Assembly (NCBI GenBank): GCA_946803715.1
Contig: CAMPET010000156.1
Span: 143,735-162,879, forward strand
From: Beroe ovata
Lineage: Eukaryota > Ctenophora > Nuda > Beroida > Beroidae
Direction: 5' to 3'
Length of the DNA stretch: 19,145 nt
How positions within the stretch are numbered: the first letter of the stretch is position 1; every line of letters starts with the position of its first letter. The notes under the pieces were generated by a model. The model searched no databases. It was not told where the DNA came from and saw only the letters and a program-made list of their open reading frames with translations. Below are positions 10,377 to 19,145 of this stretch, piece by piece. The position numbers and the translations under genes were made by a program.

Positions 10377-10440
10377 TTTTTCGCGCGCGCCTTCATCAAA
10401 GGCCGAAATGTTCTGACCTTCGATGAAGGCGCGCGAAAAA
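10377..10440. repeat. Strong hairpin with GC-rich stem
   Basis: TTTTTCGCGCGCGCCTTCATC (10377-10397) pairs with GATGAAGGCGCGCGAAAAA (10422-10440). Pairing is perfect except for one extra CG in the left arm, with a loop of about 24 bp. The loop has further complementarity (AAGG/CCTT). A CG-rich arm stands out in this AT-rich DNA. It is probably the core of a small palindromic repeat or MITE; there is no adjacent gene end that would make it a terminator. Confidence 0.7.
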
Positions 10441-10729
10441 AAAATCAGGCAACATTTGGCAATTTGAGAATTAGTTTGCGACGCGCGCGCAATACGAAAT
10501 TCTCGACAGTCGACAGAGTCTATCATTGATTCATTGGGCCATTTTTTAAACCTCAATTAGTATGTGAATGCAACATTGCAACAAAAGAAGTTAGATTTTA
10601 AAAGAATCTTAGGACGTTTTATGATTGCAAAAATATATGAATGTATGATTATCACAAAATTATCGTTTTGAATAACTGAAACTGAATAGTAACTCTTTGA
10701 ACATTTTCATCAAGGATAGGGAGCCAGTT

Positions 10730-11362
10730 ATGGACCTCATCACATCTACAGGAGGAACAGTTTTGTTGTCATGTGCTACTACTGCACTTTTACCTGGAAT
10801 ATTGCCATACATTCCAGAGGATTTTGTTCGTTTCACCAATGTTTTGTCTGTAAGTACATCATTTGGCACCCACTTTTGGGTTGGATCTGTGGCAGGATTG
10901 ACAATGTTCCGTAACTTGAAGAGGAGAGTCTTTGGTAAGCTGCAATCTAAGCTTTTTCCGAAATATGGTGCCTTGAACACTTCATGTTCTCTGCTTGCAC
11001 TTGTCTCTTATCTTCATCTCAATGAGGTGAACCCCACAGACTCCTTATCCCTGATTTGTGATAAATGGGAAGGGACAATGTTATTGTGCTGTGCTTTTGG
11101 AAATGTGGTGAACACATTGTATTTCATCCCTGCTACAACCAACTTGATGTTTGAAATCCATGCTAGAGAAGTTCAACTCGGTCTTGAGGATAAAGTTGGA
11201 GGTACAACTCAGCTTAATAAATGTGATCAAGCTACTGAAGAGGATAAGAAGCTAGTAAAGAGATTTAACATCAACCATGGATTTTCTATGCTTATGTCAT
11301 TGATGTCCATGGGTGCATGTGGTGCCTATATTTTCTTCATATCAAAGAATTTGAAATTCTGA
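10730..11362 (+). CDS. TMEM205: TMEM205-like membrane protein
   Basis: An intact 210-residue protein in a single exon (human TMEM205 is 189 residues). I chose the ATG at 10730 because an in-frame TAA lies at 10673 and no other in-frame ATG lies between. Family hallmarks are FGTHFWVGSVAGLTMFRNL at residues 45-63, FGKLQSKLFPKY at 68-79, the N-x2-Y/W-x2-P segment at 128-134 and the NHG motif at 182-184 that opens the last helix. I see five hydrophobic segments, at about 8-28, 42-60, 81-97, 114-134 and 183-205. The loop at about 151-180 is charged. In mammals TMEM205 is a multipass membrane protein linked to vesicle trafficking and cisplatin resistance; its molecular role is not settled. The stop lies 376 bp upstream of the HERC4 ATG, on the same strand. 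The lack of coding introns is notable but shows no sign of decay. Confidence 0.9.
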   Translation: MDLITSTGGTVLLSCATTALLPGILPYIPEDFVRFTNVLSVSTSFGTHFWVGSVAGLTMFRNLKRRVFGKLQSKLFPKYGALNTSCSLLALVSYLHLNEVNPTDSLSLICDKWEGTMLLCCAFGNVVNTLYFIPATTNLMFEIHAREVQLGLEDKVGGTTQLNKCDQATEEDKKLVKRFNINHGFSMLMSLMSMGACGAYIFFISKNLKF

Positions 11363-11738
11363 TTTTCTTTGGAAGACATAGAAACAGGAGAACTATATAG
11401 GAGAACTATAGTATTTTCCTCAACCTGGAACGATCATTAATATCTAAACTTTTAAGCTGGCCAGTACAATATTATATCTTTATATCGGATGTTTTTCAGA
11501 TCTGACCCTCCTGAAAGCATGTTGATTTTATGAATTTTTATCTAGTGTGATTATGCATGTGTTCAGTTTATGTATTGTTCTAAACTTGCTGAAATCAATA
11601 ACACATATGTCTCATTGTCCTAAACGTTTAGTCATAATTATTTGTAAAAATGCCCATGTTACTCTTGTGAAAAGATACCTGACTTGCAATAGTGTTATAA
11701 TTTCTTTTCTTCATACGTTATTTTATTGTCCTTTAGGT
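11363..11738 (+). other. TMEM205-HERC4 intergenic stretch with 3' splice site at 11735-11736
   Basis: The stretch ends in a long pyrimidine-rich tract (11700-11734) and TTTAG, so the spliced exon would begin GTATG with the HERC4 start codon at 11739. I find neither AATAAA nor ATTAAA for TMEM205 here, and no good 5' splice site for a cis 5'UTR intron. The acceptor could serve a 5'UTR intron whose first exon lies elsewhere, or spliced-leader trans-splicing. The HERC4 frame also happens to be open upstream to 11547, so an N-terminal extension cannot be ruled out by stop codons alone. Confidence 0.55.
11386..11410. repeat. 12-bp direct repeat in the TMEM205 3' region
   Basis: AGGAGAACTATA occurs at 11386-11397 and at 11399-11410, a 13-bp period, shortly after the TMEM205 stop codon. 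Confidence 0.85.
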
Positions 11739-19077
<7,339 letters not shown>

Positions 19078-19108
19078 CCACGGTATCAGTTGTCACCCCA
19101 CCCCGCCC

Positions 19109-19145
19109 CACACACACACACCAACACACACACACACACACACAC
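19109..19145. repeat. (AC)n microsatellite at the window end, in the HERC4 3' region
   Basis: AC dinucleotides begin about 32 bp after the HERC4 stop codon and run off the window. The poly(A) signal of HERC4 is not inside the window. Confidence 0.9.

Larger units (their letters stand above)
8839..10729. other. Region between divergent genes, with no supported coding sequence
   Basis: About 1.9 kb between the zinc-finger gene (minus) and TMEM205 (plus), so both promoters probably lie here. I find no long open frame and no convincing exon. It holds a GC-rich repeat (about 9150-9550), two related pentanucleotide-headed elements (9725-9840 and 9933-10028), a 15-bp tandem duplication and a strong hairpin at 10377-10440. 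I cannot place either promoter by a specific motif. Confidence 0.55.

Noticed and set aside
10377-10440. Hammerhead-ribozyme-like strings GATGA and GAAA in the hairpin
   Set aside because: The CUGAUGA core is incomplete, and stems I-III cannot be formed around a cleavable site; the simple hairpin explains the sequence better.
10660-10980. 106-codon minus-strand frame
   Set aside because: Antisense shadow of TMEM205, whose plus-strand frame matches a known family end to end.

Overview
This is nuclear DNA from an animal, most likely an invertebrate. The genes have GT-AG introns of mostly 80-400 bp, there are many (AC)n microsatellites, base composition is AT-rich, and the proteins belong to metazoan families (a small HERC ubiquitin ligase, TMEM205, a poly-C2H2 zinc-finger protein). 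I cannot name the phylum. A single N inside a microsatellite at 15233 suggests a draft assembly.

Layout. 1-430: an array of a GGGGCAA...GAAC motif in both orientations, probably one end of a mobile element. 431-3439: intergenic DNA with microsatellites and no gene I can support. 3440-8781, minus strand: a large zinc-finger gene. Nearly all of it is one exon (3730-7568) with about 32 C2H2-type fingers; a tiny first coding exon is proposed at 8757-8781. The intron between holds a foldback repeat with about 97-bp arms (7669-8437) and a small palindromic element (8445-8555). 8839-10729: a roughly 1.9-kb region between divergent genes, containing a GC-rich repeat, a pair of related elements each headed by a pentanucleotide repeat, and a perfect-stem hairpin. 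10730-11362, plus: TMEM205-like membrane protein in one exon. 11739-19077, plus: a HERC4-like E3 ubiquitin ligase rebuilt from 19 exons. All 18 junctions are phase-consistent except that the one next to the N cannot be seen. The rebuilt protein is 1013 residues, with N-terminal RCC1 repeats and a C-terminal HECT domain with its catalytic Cys.

The three genes do not form an obvious pathway. The zinc-finger gene and TMEM205 diverge from a shared upstream region. TMEM205 and HERC4 are co-directional and only 376 bp apart; there is no canonical poly(A) signal between them, and HERC4 has a strong 3' splice site 2 nt before its ATG. That could be an ordinary 5'UTR intron or a spliced-leader acceptor of an operon-like pair.

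The most unusual structure is in the largest HERC4 intron: a 1022-bp element bounded by 14-bp terminal inverted repeats (13/14 matched) that carries five 111-bp tandem units plus a partial sixth. Each full unit has about four TGACG/CGTCA motifs. It looks like an undescribed non-autonomous DNA transposon with an internal minisatellite.
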